A DNA stretch of 41,983 nt from JAQUBU01 sp036677685 (lineage in GTDB: Bacteria > Bacillota > Syntrophomonadia > Syntrophomonadales > Syntrophomonadaceae). The position numbers and the translations under genes were made by a program. The DNA lies in the NCBI GenBank assembly GCA_036677685.1, contig JAVBWA010000003.1, positions 1 to 41,983 of the forward strand, written 5' to 3'. The notes below the pieces were generated by a model, which worked only from the letters and a program-made list of their open reading frames with translations, searched no databases and was not told where the DNA came from. Of the stretch, positions 1 to 8,319 are shown piece after piece (position 1 is the first letter of the stretch; every line of letters starts with the position of its first letter).

Positions 1-1
1 G

Positions 2-1867
2 GCTTCGGATATAGGCAAAGATCATGTAATAGCCGAGAATCTCCCGCCGGGGTTTGACTATACTGTGAAAAAAATGAACCCGGTCGAGGAAACCAGGGTT
101 AACTGCCATACCTTGATAATCACCATAAGCGGCCAGGCCATAAATCACGCCGATGCAGATGATGTAAACAACCTGAGATTCACCATTGCCCAGGGCAAGA
201 TAAATGGGGCGGATAGCGACCTGGCCACCGAAAACATCTGCATCGACTTCAACGACCCGGCAGGAGCCACAGCTTTGAGCAAACCCGGGCAGCCGGGGCT
301 GGCTAATTTCACGGCCAGCTGGACGGCGGTAGCCCATGAAAACGAAGGCTACCGGGTTCAGTTATACCAGGACGGGATTAAAGCAGGTGCAGCATTAAGT
401 ATCGCCCATGGTGCGGCTTTAAGCCATGATTTCTCCGCAAGCATGACCCAGCCGGGAAGCTATACGGTTACGGTCATAGCCCGGGGAAGTGGGCTTTATA
501 CGGATTCACCCGAATCAGACCATTCCTTGCCACAGCTTGTAGAAAACTCGCCGGGCAGCGATGGCGACAGTAATGGCGGTGACAGTGGTGGCAGTAATGG
601 CGGTGACAGCGGCGGCGGGGGCAGCGGAAGCAATATTCCATCCAGCCCGACGGTACAGCCGGAGTCCATTCCAGTCAAGGCATGGCTTAACGGTGGAGCC
701 ATGGCCTCGACAGTCACTACGCTGGATAAAGCAACGGGAACGCTGACAACCTTATTGCCGGCCGATGATTTGGAGAATATGCTGACCCAAGCTCCAGGTG
801 AAGCCGGTGAAATCAGCACTCTGAGTATTGAGATACCCGAAATACCCGGAGCCAGTTCTTTTATAACAGAGCTTCCGGTAACGATATTGGATGCATCGGC
901 AGCAAGCAGGATAGAGATAAAAACCGGAATCGGAAGCTTAAGCGTACCAGGCAATATGCTGGGCGGCGAAGGTGCAAGCGGTTCCGGCATGGTGGGATTG
1001 AGCATAGGAACGGCGGACCTGAGCGGCATTGACCAGGCACTAAGAACCCAGATAGCTAATAAGCCGGTCATTGAGCTTAAGCTGATCTCCGAAGGAAAGA
1101 ATATTTCCTGGAACAACCCGGAGGCGCCTGTAACGGTAAGCATACCCTATACGCCGAGCGGGGAGGAAATGGAAAATCCGGAGCATATTACGGTGTGGTA
1201 CATTGACGGGGCAGGGAAGGTCGTGCCCGTAAATAGCGGAAGATATGACCCGGCTACGGGTCAGGTTAGCTTTAGCATCCATCATTTCAGCCGCTACGCG
1301 CTGGCCTATGTAAAAAAGACCTTTAATGACCTGGATAATCATAGCTGGGCGAAGAAGCAGATAGAGGTAATGGCATCGAAGGGGATTATTAATGGCACCT
1401 CAAATGAGACATTTTCTCCGGGGGCCAGGATTACAAGAGCCGATTACCTGTTGTTGCTGGTAAAAACCCTGGGACTTCCTGCGCGAATTGATGGAAGTTT
1501 TGATGATGTGGAACCGGGCAGCTATTACTATGAAGCGGTTGGCATTGCCAAAAAGCTCGGGATAGCTTCAGGCAGCGGTAAAAACAGATTCAACCCTCAG
1601 GAAGCCATATCCCGCCAGGATATGATGGTACTGACCGCCCGCGCCCTGGAAAAATATAAAAAGCTTGATGATGCAGAATCGTCCACCACGCTGGATAAAT
1701 TTAAGGATCAGGCGGACATTGCCGATTATGCGCGGGAGAGCCTGGCCGGCCTGGTCAAGGCAGGCCTGATTGCAGGAACAGGTGAAGCTATAAATCCCCG
1801 GGCCAATACCACCCGGGCCAAGGCGGCTGTATTCCTGTATAAGGTGTATAACGAGGCGGGAAAATGA
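2..1867 (+). CDS. SLH-domain cell-surface protein, C-terminal part (5' end outside window)
   Basis: The reading frame is open to the left edge, so the true start lies upstream; the in-frame GTG at 65 is probably internal. Counting that GTG as residue 1, there is an Ig-like or adhesive N-terminal part, a Gly/Ser/Asp-rich linker around 160-190, a beta-rich region at about 200-410 ending in the 'HHFSRYALAYV' type segment usual just before SLH domains in clostridial surface proteins, and three SLH domains at about 418-470, 477-530 and 544-597. SLH triplets bind pyruvylated secondary cell-wall polymers, so the protein is inferred to sit in or on the S-layer. Its ligand or role is not evident. The architecture resembles the C-terminus of the giant protein at 16161, so the two may be paralogous surface proteins. 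The SLH assignment is firm; the 5' end is unknown. Confidence 0.88.
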   Translation, partial: ASDIGKDHVIAENLPPGFDYTVKKMNPVEETRVNCHTLIITISGQAINHADADDVNNLRFTIAQGKINGADSDLATENICIDFNDPAGATALSKPGQPGLANFTASWTAVAHENEGYRVQLYQDGIKAGAALSIAHGAALSHDFSASMTQPGSYTVTVIARGSGLYTDSPESDHSLPQLVENSPGSDGDSNGGDSGGSNGGDSGGGGSGSNIPSSPTVQPESIPVKAWLNGGAMASTVTTLDKATGTLTTLLPADDLENMLTQAPGEAGEISTLSIEIPEIPGASSFITELPVTILDASAASRIEIKTGIGSLSVPGNMLGGEGASGSGMVGLSIGTADLSGIDQALRTQIANKPVIELKLISEGKNISWNNPEAPVTVSIPYTPSGEEMENPEHITVWYIDGAGKVVPVNSGRYDPATGQVSFSIHHFSRYALAYVKKTFNDLDNHSWAKKQIEVMASKGIINGTSNETFSPGARITRADYLLLLVKTLGLPARIDGSFDDVEPGSYYYEAVGIAKKLGIASGSGKNRFNPQEAISRQDMMVLTARALEKYKKLDDAESSTTLDKFKDQADIADYARESLAGLVKAGLIAGTGEAINPRANTTRAKAAVFLYKVYNEAGK

Positions 1868-1883
1868 CCTAAGCTTCTTTAAG

Positions 1884-1982
1884 TGGTTGGCTTCCTATTA
1901 ACAAAACAGACAGAGGGATTTCAATACCCCGCCCCGTTGCAGCGGTGTGTTGAAACTGCTCCGCAGTTTCTTCTGATGCTTA
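1884..1982 (+). repeat. Structured intergenic repeat, copy A (internally deleted)
   Basis: This shares with copies B and C the 'CTATTAACAAAACA' block, the 'GTTGCAGCGGTGTGTTG' block and the closing 'GAAACTGCTCCGCAGTTTC' hairpin. It lacks the left arm of the outer stem and the roughly 55-bp module with two hairpins found between two TGTTG direct repeats in copy B. It is head-to-tail with copy B. No protein is credible in it. Confidence 0.8.
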
Positions 1983-2170
1983 AACGAGGCGAAAAGGTGA
2001 CCCTGCTTTTTTATACGGTCGGGTTCCTATTAACAAAACAAATGGAGGGGTTCCAATACCCTGCCTCGTTGCAGCGGTGTGTTGCCCCCTATGGGGACCA
2101 CTTATATTGATTCCCTTCGGGAATGATTAAATTGTGTTGAAACTGCTCTGCAGTTTCTTCCGATGCTTAA
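1983..2170 (+). repeat. Structured intergenic repeat, copy B (about 190 bp)
   Basis: This is a full-length copy. An outer inverted repeat AACGAGGC/GCCTCGTT encloses the first third. It is followed by CCCC-TAT-GGGG, by ATTCCC-TTC-GGGAAT and by GAAACTGC-TCT-GCAGTTTC hairpins. It is closely similar along its whole length to copy C at 5639. A non-coding mobile palindromic element (REP or MITE-like) or a structured RNA family is the likely explanation; no transposase is linked to it here. Confidence 0.82.
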
Positions 2171-2310
2171 ATAAATAGACACCTGGTAGCAAAAAGATAA
2201 TCAGCTATAGAAAAATCTTTGGACAGAATCCTGCGAGGTTCTCTAACGTTCGTTTCCAAGGCTGAATGGTGAAATGTAAATAAGGCAAATCGTAAAATAC
2301 TGGAAATGCA

Positions 2311-2358
2311 AAGCCCGATCAATTGACGTACTTAGGTACGGTTCAATCTCGGGCTTTT
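2311..2358 (+). terminator. Long intergenic stem-loop, terminator-like
   Basis: AAAGCCCGA and TCGGGCTTT form the base of a roughly 20-bp imperfect stem that continues through CAATTGACGTAC and GTACGGTTCAAT around a TTAG loop. The trailing T run is short (TTTT then CT), so termination is plausible but not certain. It lies between the repeats and the FIST-GGDEF-HD-GYP gene. Confidence 0.5.
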
Positions 2359-2741
2359 CTCTGCCTTGATTTTCAGTTCGATTATTAGCCTTTCAGCGTA
2401 CAGACTCTTCCTTAGAGGGGATAATGAAATAGAGGAACAAATAAAAGTAAAATAGAGGAAATAGGAAGTTGTTAAAGAATATACTATAAAACGACAAAAA
2501 CTGCGAAAACGTAGAATACTTATGGAATTACTTCAGAAAGCACATTTTTCAATGAACTCTGACTTCATATACTGTTAATTTGTTAAGAAAACCTCATCTC
2601 TCTAATGGCTGGCAAGCAGCTATTTTACCTAAAAGTATTTATGAACTTAAGACCAAATACGTTTTTTCTCTCAATACAAGGCCGGGATCGGAATTCGGCT
2701 TCGGCTTGTTCCCTCTAATCTGCATTATTGGAGGCATGGCC

Positions 2742-5081
2742 TTGAAAACCATCAACACATATTATGACAACCATATAGGCTTGGAGAAATTCATCAAAAG
2801 TAACCGGGATATACTGCTTAACAGCCATAACAGGGCAGTATTGGTACAGGTGTTTAGTGGTATTTGCGAACAGGATTTTTTGCTGGCTATCGCCAAGCAA
2901 ATCCGTGAGCAAATTCCGCAGGCCCAGGTGATCGGAACAACTACCAGCGGGGAGATTATGAACGGGCTAGTCAGCGGGCTGAAAACGGTGTTGTCTTTTT
3001 CGGTATTTCATCATAGTACTATTGAATCGATTTTAATGGAGAAGGGTGTAAAGAATGATTTTGAATTGGGAAAATCTATTGCATCAACACTTAACAATGA
3101 AAAAGCAAGGGTATTGATACTTTTTGCGACCGGATTAAACCTGAACGCGAGCCAGTTATTGAACGGGATACAATCGATTAATGCTGATTTGCCGGTGGCG
3201 GGAGGCAATGCGGGTGATAATCGGACCAATACCAGACGTTTTGTATGCTGCAATGAAAAAGCCAGTGATTGTGGTGCAGCAGGGGTGGTCATAAATAGTG
3301 ATATTCTAACTGCGACCTGTCACAGCCATCTTGGCTGGCAGCCTATAGGCAAGGAAATGACCATTACCAAATCTGAAGGTTCACGGGTATATACAATAGA
3401 CCATTTGCCCGCCTGCCAGATTTACCATCAATACCTGGGGCTAAGCACTAAATCCAATATTTTTAAAGTCGTTGAATTTCCGCTGATTATTTGCCGCCCG
3501 GACATTAATATAGCCAGGGCGCCTTTTTTACGGTATGACGACGATTCGATTGGATTCTTCGGTGACTTTGCCGAGGGGGAAAAGGTGCGTCTGGGTTTCG
3601 GTCACGTGAAGATGATTCTGGAGAGAATAGACAAGCTCTTGGAGAAAATCAATCAAGCAGCGGTTGAAAGTATTTTTGTGTATTCCTGTGCCTCCCGGAG
3701 GGGTTTTCTTCAGGAAGCAGCTCAAATTGAAACGCTGCCGCTCCAAAGTATTGCCCCGACTGCGGGTTTTTTTACCAGCGGCGAGTTCTTTCACACCGGC
3801 AGCGGCAATCAATTGCTCAATACTACGATGACAACCCTGGCATTATCAGAATCACTTGATAAGAACCGAGACCGGATGCCGAAAGCTGACGCAGGGAATT
3901 CGGCCAAGGAGATAGCTGATGAAATTGCCCCATGTAAAGACAATGTAGCCGACCGGAGCATAGAAATATTGAGAGCTTTGACGTGTTTGGTCGATACGGT
4001 TACCAATGAACTGAATCATAAAACTGCCGAATTGGAATTAGTGAACGAACAAATAAAATATACGGGCAGCCACGATGAACTTACCGGCCTTTACAACCGC
4101 AGCTTTTTTAATCAGGAAATGGAACGGCTGCAAGGGAAGCCAGCGGGAATCATAATGTGTGATGTGGATGGACTCAAACTGGTCAATGATTCATTTGGCC
4201 ATAGTAAGGGAGATACGCTTCTGCAAGCGGCAGCCGGTATATTAAGATCATTGTTTGCACCGGAAGCTGTTGTAGCAAGATTTGGAGGCGACGAGTTTTC
4301 GATACTTTTGCCCGACACCTCGCGAACCATTACGGAGGAATATTGTGCGAAGATCCGAAACGCAGTTGAAAAATACAACTTTGAAAAACCCGCATTCCCA
4401 TTAAGCATATCGCTTGGCTATGCCTGGCATGACAGTGGTACAGATGATATGAGTAGCCTGCTAAAAGAAGCCGACAATGAGATGTATTGGGAAAAACTCT
4501 ACCATAGGCAAAAGACTGATAGTGACATGGCTCGAACATTGATGAGGACAATGGAAGAAAAGGATATTACAACCGAGGAACACAGTAGACGCCTGCAGGA
4601 TCTATTCATTACCCTGTCGTTGGACCGGGAATTTCCGCAATGCAGCCTGAGTGATTTTTTTATATTCACTCGTTTTCATGATATAGGGAAAGTCGGCATC
4701 TCCGCAGAGATTCTCTCAAAAACGGAACCATTAACCCCGGAGGAAATAATGGAACTGCATAAACATTGCGAAATCGGATTTCGTATAGCCAGATCCCTAA
4801 AAGAATTTCGCCCCATTGCGGATTGGATATTAAAACATCATGAATGGTGGAATGGGCAGGGTTATCCGCTGGGCATAAAGGGGGACGATATTCCGCTTGA
4901 GTGCAGGATTTTGGCAATTCTTGATGCATATGATGAGATGACCAGTGGACGCCCTTACCGTCAAAGCATGAACCCCCAGGATGCGCTGGCGGAAATAAGG
5001 CGTTGCGCCGGGACCCAATTCGATCCGGTGCTGGCCGTAATATTCATATGCAAAATGGAAAATGTCTGTTTAAAAGATTGA
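2742..5081 (+). CDS. FIST-GGDEF-HD-GYP cyclic-di-GMP signalling protein
   Basis: A predicted soluble 779-residue protein. A FIST_N sensory domain (about 30-215) and a FIST_C domain (about 225-370) are followed by a coiled linker, a GGDEF domain with the exact motif at 515-519, and an HD-GYP phosphodiesterase domain with H646-D647 (HDIGK) and HHEWW...GYP at 707-709. FIST domains are thought to bind small ligands such as amino acids. GGDEF domains make and HD-GYP domains degrade cyclic-di-GMP. The RxxD inhibitory site expected five residues before GGDEF is absent, so no product inhibition is expected. I chose the TTG at 2742 because GGAGG at 2730-2734 sits 7 bases upstream and FIST homology begins at once; the ATG at 2736 is too close to that site, and an in-frame TTG at 2580 has no ribosome site. 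No membrane segment is seen. Confidence 0.9.
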   Translation: MKTINTYYDNHIGLEKFIKSNRDILLNSHNRAVLVQVFSGICEQDFLLAIAKQIREQIPQAQVIGTTTSGEIMNGLVSGLKTVLSFSVFHHSTIESILMEKGVKNDFELGKSIASTLNNEKARVLILFATGLNLNASQLLNGIQSINADLPVAGGNAGDNRTNTRRFVCCNEKASDCGAAGVVINSDILTATCHSHLGWQPIGKEMTITKSEGSRVYTIDHLPACQIYHQYLGLSTKSNIFKVVEFPLIICRPDINIARAPFLRYDDDSIGFFGDFAEGEKVRLGFGHVKMILERIDKLLEKINQAAVESIFVYSCASRRGFLQEAAQIETLPLQSIAPTAGFFTSGEFFHTGSGNQLLNTTMTTLALSESLDKNRDRMPKADAGNSAKEIADEIAPCKDNVADRSIEILRALTCLVDTVTNELNHKTAELELVNEQIKYTGSHDELTGLYNRSFFNQEMERLQGKPAGIIMCDVDGLKLVNDSFGHSKGDTLLQAAAGILRSLFAPEAVVARFGGDEFSILLPDTSRTITEEYCAKIRNAVEKYNFEKPAFPLSISLGYAWHDSGTDDMSSLLKEADNEMYWEKLYHRQKTDSDMARTLMRTMEEKDITTEEHSRRLQDLFITLSLDREFPQCSLSDFFIFTRFHDIGKVGISAEILSKTEPLTPEEIMELHKHCEIGFRIARSLKEFRPIADWILKHHEWWNGQGYPLGIKGDDIPLECRILAILDAYDEMTSGRPYRQSMNPQDALAEIRRCAGTQFDPVLAVIFICKMENVCLKD

Positions 5082-5084
5082 ATT

Positions 5085-5207
5085 ATGGTTATTGATCTAA
5101 AGCAGCGCTTGGATCAGAAAAGCTCTTTGAACATAAAAGATAAAACGTTAGAATTTGATTATAGCAGATTTTTGGCTGAGGATTACCTGAGAGGGAAGGA
5201 GTTTTAA
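5085..5207 (+). CDS. Small hypothetical ORF (40 aa)
   Basis: An ATG three bases after the stop of the FIST-GGDEF-HD-GYP gene opens a 40-codon frame that starts MVIDLKQRLDQ and ends LRGKEF. It is charged and helical-looking, with no signal or membrane segment. I recognise no family. It may be a coupled small protein or the remains of a longer gene; the spacing is the only support. Confidence 0.25.
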   Translation: MVIDLKQRLDQKSSLNIKDKTLEFDYSRFLAEDYLRGKEF

Positions 5208-5240
5208 AGTTATGCACTATTTGAACAGGAACGTAATTAT

Positions 5241-5669
5241 ATGAATGAATCAAAGAGGATTGTTTTTTCAGTAAAAGCCCTGATATTTAATAATGACCGC
5301 TTTCTGGTATTACATAAGAAATCCAATTATCGAATGCCCCAATTTTTGTGGGATCTGCCCGGAGGAACTCTGGAATTTGGCGAAACGCCGCAAGAGACCG
5401 TTATGCGGGAAATTATCGAAGAAACCGGATTAAAAGTTAACCATCTGGTTTTGTTTGATACCTGGATGCATAAAAAAGACGAAGCAACCCAGCTTACCGG
5501 AGTAATATATTTATGTCGGACTGAGAATTCCGAAGTCGTTCTGTCTAAGGAGCATGACAAGTTTCTATGGCTGACTTTGGATGATCCTGAAATTGATTCG
5601 GTGCATCCGGCCTTTAAACCGGCAATTATAAAATATATAACGAGGCGAAAAGATGTACCCCTTTTTTAG
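5241..5669 (+). CDS. Nudix hydrolase
   Basis: A 142-residue Nudix-fold pyrophosphohydrolase. The Nudix box is complete: G42, E48, then R56-E57, E60-E61, G63, preceded by the usual WDLPGG. Such enzymes hydrolyse nucleoside diphosphates linked to another moiety, as in housecleaning or NADH/ADP-ribose pyrophosphatases; the substrate cannot be read from the sequence. The ribosome site before the ATG (AGGAACG) is weak. Oddly, the last nine codons and the stop are supplied by repeat copy C (5639-5825), so the native C-terminus seems to have been replaced by an inserted repeat. The conserved core is untouched and activity is likely retained. Confidence 0.9.
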   Translation: MNESKRIVFSVKALIFNNDRFLVLHKKSNYRMPQFLWDLPGGTLEFGETPQETVMREIIEETGLKVNHLVLFDTWMHKKDEATQLTGVIYLCRTENSEVVLSKEHDKFLWLTLDDPEIDSVHPAFKPAIIKYITRRKDVPLF

Positions 5670-5825
5670 ATGTCCGGGTTCGTATTAACAAAATAGGTGG
5701 CAGATTCCAATCCCCCCGCCTCGTTGCAGCGGTGTGTTGCCTCCTACGGGGACTACTTATATTGATTCCCTTCGGGAATGATTAAATGGTGAAGAAACTG
5801 CTCCGCACTTTCTTCCGCTGCTTAA
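5639..5825 (+). repeat. Structured intergenic repeat, copy C, invading the Nudix gene
   Basis: A full-length copy matching copy B. The outer inverted repeat AACGAGGCG/CGCCTCGTT is perfect (9 bp). The ATTCCC-TTC-GGGAAT hairpin is intact, while the closing GAAACTGC stem carries a mismatch (GCACTTTC). Its first 31 bases encode the last nine residues and the stop of the Nudix hydrolase, which fixes the left boundary of the element at about 5639. Confidence 0.82.
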
Positions 5826-5907
5826 AATAAATGATGCAAATGTGGGGAGCCTATTCATAACCGCGTTGTTTAAACGATGGCAACAATAGGAGAAAGGATG
5901 GGACCAG

Positions 5908-6729
5908 GTGAATATAACAAAAGTTCAGAAAGACAAAAAATACAGGCCAATATTGGTACTTGGGATATTATGCTTGCTAATGGGGTTGATTGCCGGATGC
6001 AGCAGCCAGCAATCCGGCAAGAATTCGCAGGCTCCGGACAAAACCGCCGGGCAATCCGCCAAACCGCTATCAACCGCCGGAACCGATAATTCCGTACAAA
6101 TAAAAGCGCAAAAGGAAAAAACCGAAGAAGAAGCAATTTCCGTTGAATTAAGCATACCGCAAATCAGCGGTATGAAATCCCAAAACCTGCAGGCTGCTTT
6201 AAACCGCAAATTGGCGGCCGAAACCCTGAATTTAAAGAAACAGACTGTTGAGGATGCCCGGGCTTATTATAAGGAGACCCGTGAATCCGGGGATCACTTT
6301 ATGCCTTATGAATTTGTATCAAGCTATTCGATACATTTTAATGGAAACGGCATTCTAAGCATTACTGTGGAAAACTACCGATATTCTGGGGGAGCACATG
6401 GCCTGACCGATATTATACCTTACAATTTCGATCTTAAAACTGGGCAGGAACTTGCCCTGGCCGATTTATTCCCATCAGGTTTTGACTATCCGAGTATTAT
6501 TGATAAACAGGTCCGTCAGGAGATTGCGACCCGTCCGGAGGAGTTTTTTGAGGGCAGCGAGGGTTTTCAGGGAATAGGCGAGCAGCGTTCCTATTACATT
6601 GAACCGGGGAATATCGTAGTATATTTTGGCCAGTACGAGATAGCCCCTTATTCCAGCGGCATTCCCGAATTTGCAATTCCCGTTATTCTTTTTGGAGATA
6701 ATATCGATTCCCGGCTTAGAAAAGAGTAA
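5908..6729 (+). CDS. DUF4163/DUF3298-type lipoprotein
   Basis: The N-terminus has Lys/Arg, then a hydrophobic helix and a lipobox LIAGC with C31 as the lipidated residue, so the mature 243-residue protein should be anchored to the outer face of the membrane. A low-complexity linker (about 32-75) precedes a DUF4163-like region (about 80-165) and a DUF3298 region marked by GGAHG...FDLKTG and ALADLF. This pair of domains occurs in PdaC-type deacetylases and RsiV-type anti-sigma factors, but neither a deacetylase domain nor an anti-sigma domain is present here. The GTG at 5908 follows a purine-rich GGAGAAAGG. The gene appears to be transcribed alone, downstream of repeat copy C. Ligand unknown. 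Confidence 0.8.
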   Translation: MNITKVQKDKKYRPILVLGILCLLMGLIAGCSSQQSGKNSQAPDKTAGQSAKPLSTAGTDNSVQIKAQKEKTEEEAISVELSIPQISGMKSQNLQAALNRKLAAETLNLKKQTVEDARAYYKETRESGDHFMPYEFVSSYSIHFNGNGILSITVENYRYSGGAHGLTDIIPYNFDLKTGQELALADLFPSGFDYPSIIDKQVRQEIATRPEEFFEGSEGFQGIGEQRSYYIEPGNIVVYFGQYEIAPYSSGIPEFAIPVILFGDNIDSRLRKE

Positions 6730-6960
6730 CAAAACCCCAAAATAGCCGGTTAGCTGCACAAAACCGCAAATCGTAACAGTTTTAATTGCCCCGGCATTCT
6801 ATTATATTAATATTCTTTGCAGGGCACGTTGTTATTTAAAGTCGGCGGCGGATTAGTTTGCTTTTTGGGGAAAACGAAAACAGAACCCCTATTCTATTGA
6901 TCCTGTATCTGATTGATTTTTAATCCGGTATGTGTGAGTTTAACTGGGGAGGCGATTATA

Positions 6961-7236
6961 ATTTTAAAGAAGGTCACATTTCTAGGAACTGTTTCGGCTG
7001 TTTTGGCTTTGGCCGTCCTGGTATGCCTGCTGAACCCGCAGAGGCAATCGTTATTCTGCCTTATATACTCTCTTCTGGCCGCTTCAGTTTTAGTCTTAAT
7101 ATATGCTGCTGCCCGGTGGCATCGGCTCGATAACAGCACCAGGGCAGGATGTATTTTGAGCATACTGGTATGGCTGGCCTTGTGTTATGGGTTCATCCAT
7201 GCCCACGGGCTGAACATATTCAGTTTTTCTATGTGA
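6961..7236 (+). CDS. Small three-helix membrane protein, possible ATT start
   Basis: About 91 residues with three hydrophobic helices separated by short basic or polar turns (NPQRQ; RWHRLDNSTR). I recognise no family. The only good ribosome site is GGGGAGG at 6946-6952, and the codon at ideal distance (8 bases) is ATT at 6961, followed by TTA-AAG-AAG, a natural Lys-rich membrane-protein N-terminus. In-frame TTG 6913 and GTG 6934 lie upstream of that site and have none of their own. ATT initiation is rare but known, for example in infC. The stop at 7236 is secure; the start is not. Confidence 0.6.
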   Translation: MLKKVTFLGTVSAVLALAVLVCLLNPQRQSLFCLIYSLLAASVLVLIYAAARWHRLDNSTRAGCILSILVWLALCYGFIHAHGLNIFSFSM

Positions 7237-7427
7237 TATCGGTAATACCCCAAATATTTAACGACCGATAGTTTTAAATAAATCGAGCAATGGAAATGAA
7301 ACTAGATTGTCCGCCCTAACAATTATTATTTTTCAGATTTTAATATTAGATGTATATTAATAATACTGAGAAAAATTTCTACTTCTGTAGAACAGTGGCG
7401 CGCATTTCAAAGTGAGGAGCGGACAAG

Positions 7428-8300
7428 ATGAGACGAAAAATAGCTCAAATAGTGGATTCGGCGGGGAGTATACCCCGGGAGATAATTGAAAGGTATCATA
7501 TAGGAGAAGTTGCCTTTCATATCAACTTTGGACAGCAGGAATATCGAGAGAACCTTAATATAAACAGTCAAGAGTTTTATGAGCGTATGAAGAATCAACC
7601 CGACCAAGTTCCGAAAACTTCGGCTCCCGGAGTTTCCGAATGGACCGAGGTTTTTGAGGAAAAGTACCATGGCGGGTATAAGGACATTATCGTTACCACC
7701 ATTGCTCAACGTCTTTCAGCAAGTTTTCAGTCAGCCACCATCGCAGCCCATGCCTTTGTCGAAGCTTACCCCGATGCCCACGTAGAGATTGTGGATACCC
7801 GTACCTGCGGCTGTGGTCAGGAGGCTTTGGAGATAAATATTGCCGGGCTTATAGAACCGGGGCTGCTGGACCTTAATGAACTGCTTAAGCGGGTAAGGGA
7901 GCTAATACCGCGGGTAACATCACTTTTTTCGGTTAACGAGCTTACTTATATGAGGGCGGGAGGAAGAATAGGAGGGGCAGCAGCTTTTCTGGGCAAACTT
8001 ATAAATATTAAACCGGTGTGTGAATTCGTCGACGGGGTGGTTCAGCCCATCAAGGCCGTGCGCTCCAGAAGCAAAGCTTTGTCGATTATGGTTGACGAGG
8101 CAGTTAAACGGATTAAACGTACCGAAGAGGCTGTTATCTGTGTGCAACATGCCCTTTCTGAAGAAAACGCCGAATTCTTAATTGCCCAACTGCGTGAAAG
8201 ACTGGATTTCCATGGCCCGATATACCGAAGCCCGGTGGGAGCAGTTGTAGGGGCGCATTCCGGCCCGGGGGCCATCGGTATAGGTATTATTGAAGGCTAA
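7428..8300 (+). CDS. DegV family fatty-acid-binding protein
   Basis: 290 residues, the usual DegV length. The N-terminal strand with the family IVDSAGSIP signature, the KTSAPGVSEW ligand-pocket segment, ISASFQSA-like helix (here LSASFQSA), the VDTRTCGCGQ strand and the C-terminal VGAVVGAHSGPGAIGIG segment follow the family order. DegV proteins bind a fatty acid and, in Firmicutes, act as FakB partners of the FakA kinase for use of exogenous fatty acids; no fakA is in view. The ATG at 7428 follows GTGAGGAG. The gene is convergent with the flavoprotein at 8320, with 19 bases between the stops. Confidence 0.92.
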   Translation: MRRKIAQIVDSAGSIPREIIERYHIGEVAFHINFGQQEYRENLNINSQEFYERMKNQPDQVPKTSAPGVSEWTEVFEEKYHGGYKDIIVTTIAQRLSASFQSATIAAHAFVEAYPDAHVEIVDTRTCGCGQEALEINIAGLIEPGLLDLNELLKRVRELIPRVTSLFSVNELTYMRAGGRIGGAAAFLGKLINIKPVCEFVDGVVQPIKAVRSRSKALSIMVDEAVKRIKRTEEAVICVQHALSEENAEFLIAQLRERLDFHGPIYRSPVGAVVGAHSGPGAIGIGIIEG

Positions 8301-8319
8301 TATGAAGTTATAAAAATAC

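Noticed and set aside
496..1143. Long minus-strand open frame (215 codons) opposite the SLH protein
   Set aside because: It is the antisense shadow of a repeat-rich, Gly/Ser-coding gene; it has no ribosome site and low-complexity Pro/Leu/Ser composition.
1884..2170. CRISPR-like array suggested by repeated TATTAACAAAA and GTTGCAGCGG blocks
   Set aside because: Only two or three long imperfect copies, no regular spacers, and palindromes spread over the whole unit; it fits a mobile palindromic element better.
2580..2741. N-terminal extension of the FIST-GGDEF-HD-GYP protein from TTG 2580
   Set aside because: No ribosome site at 2580, while GGAGG at 2730 gives ideal spacing to TTG 2742 and the FIST domain starts there.
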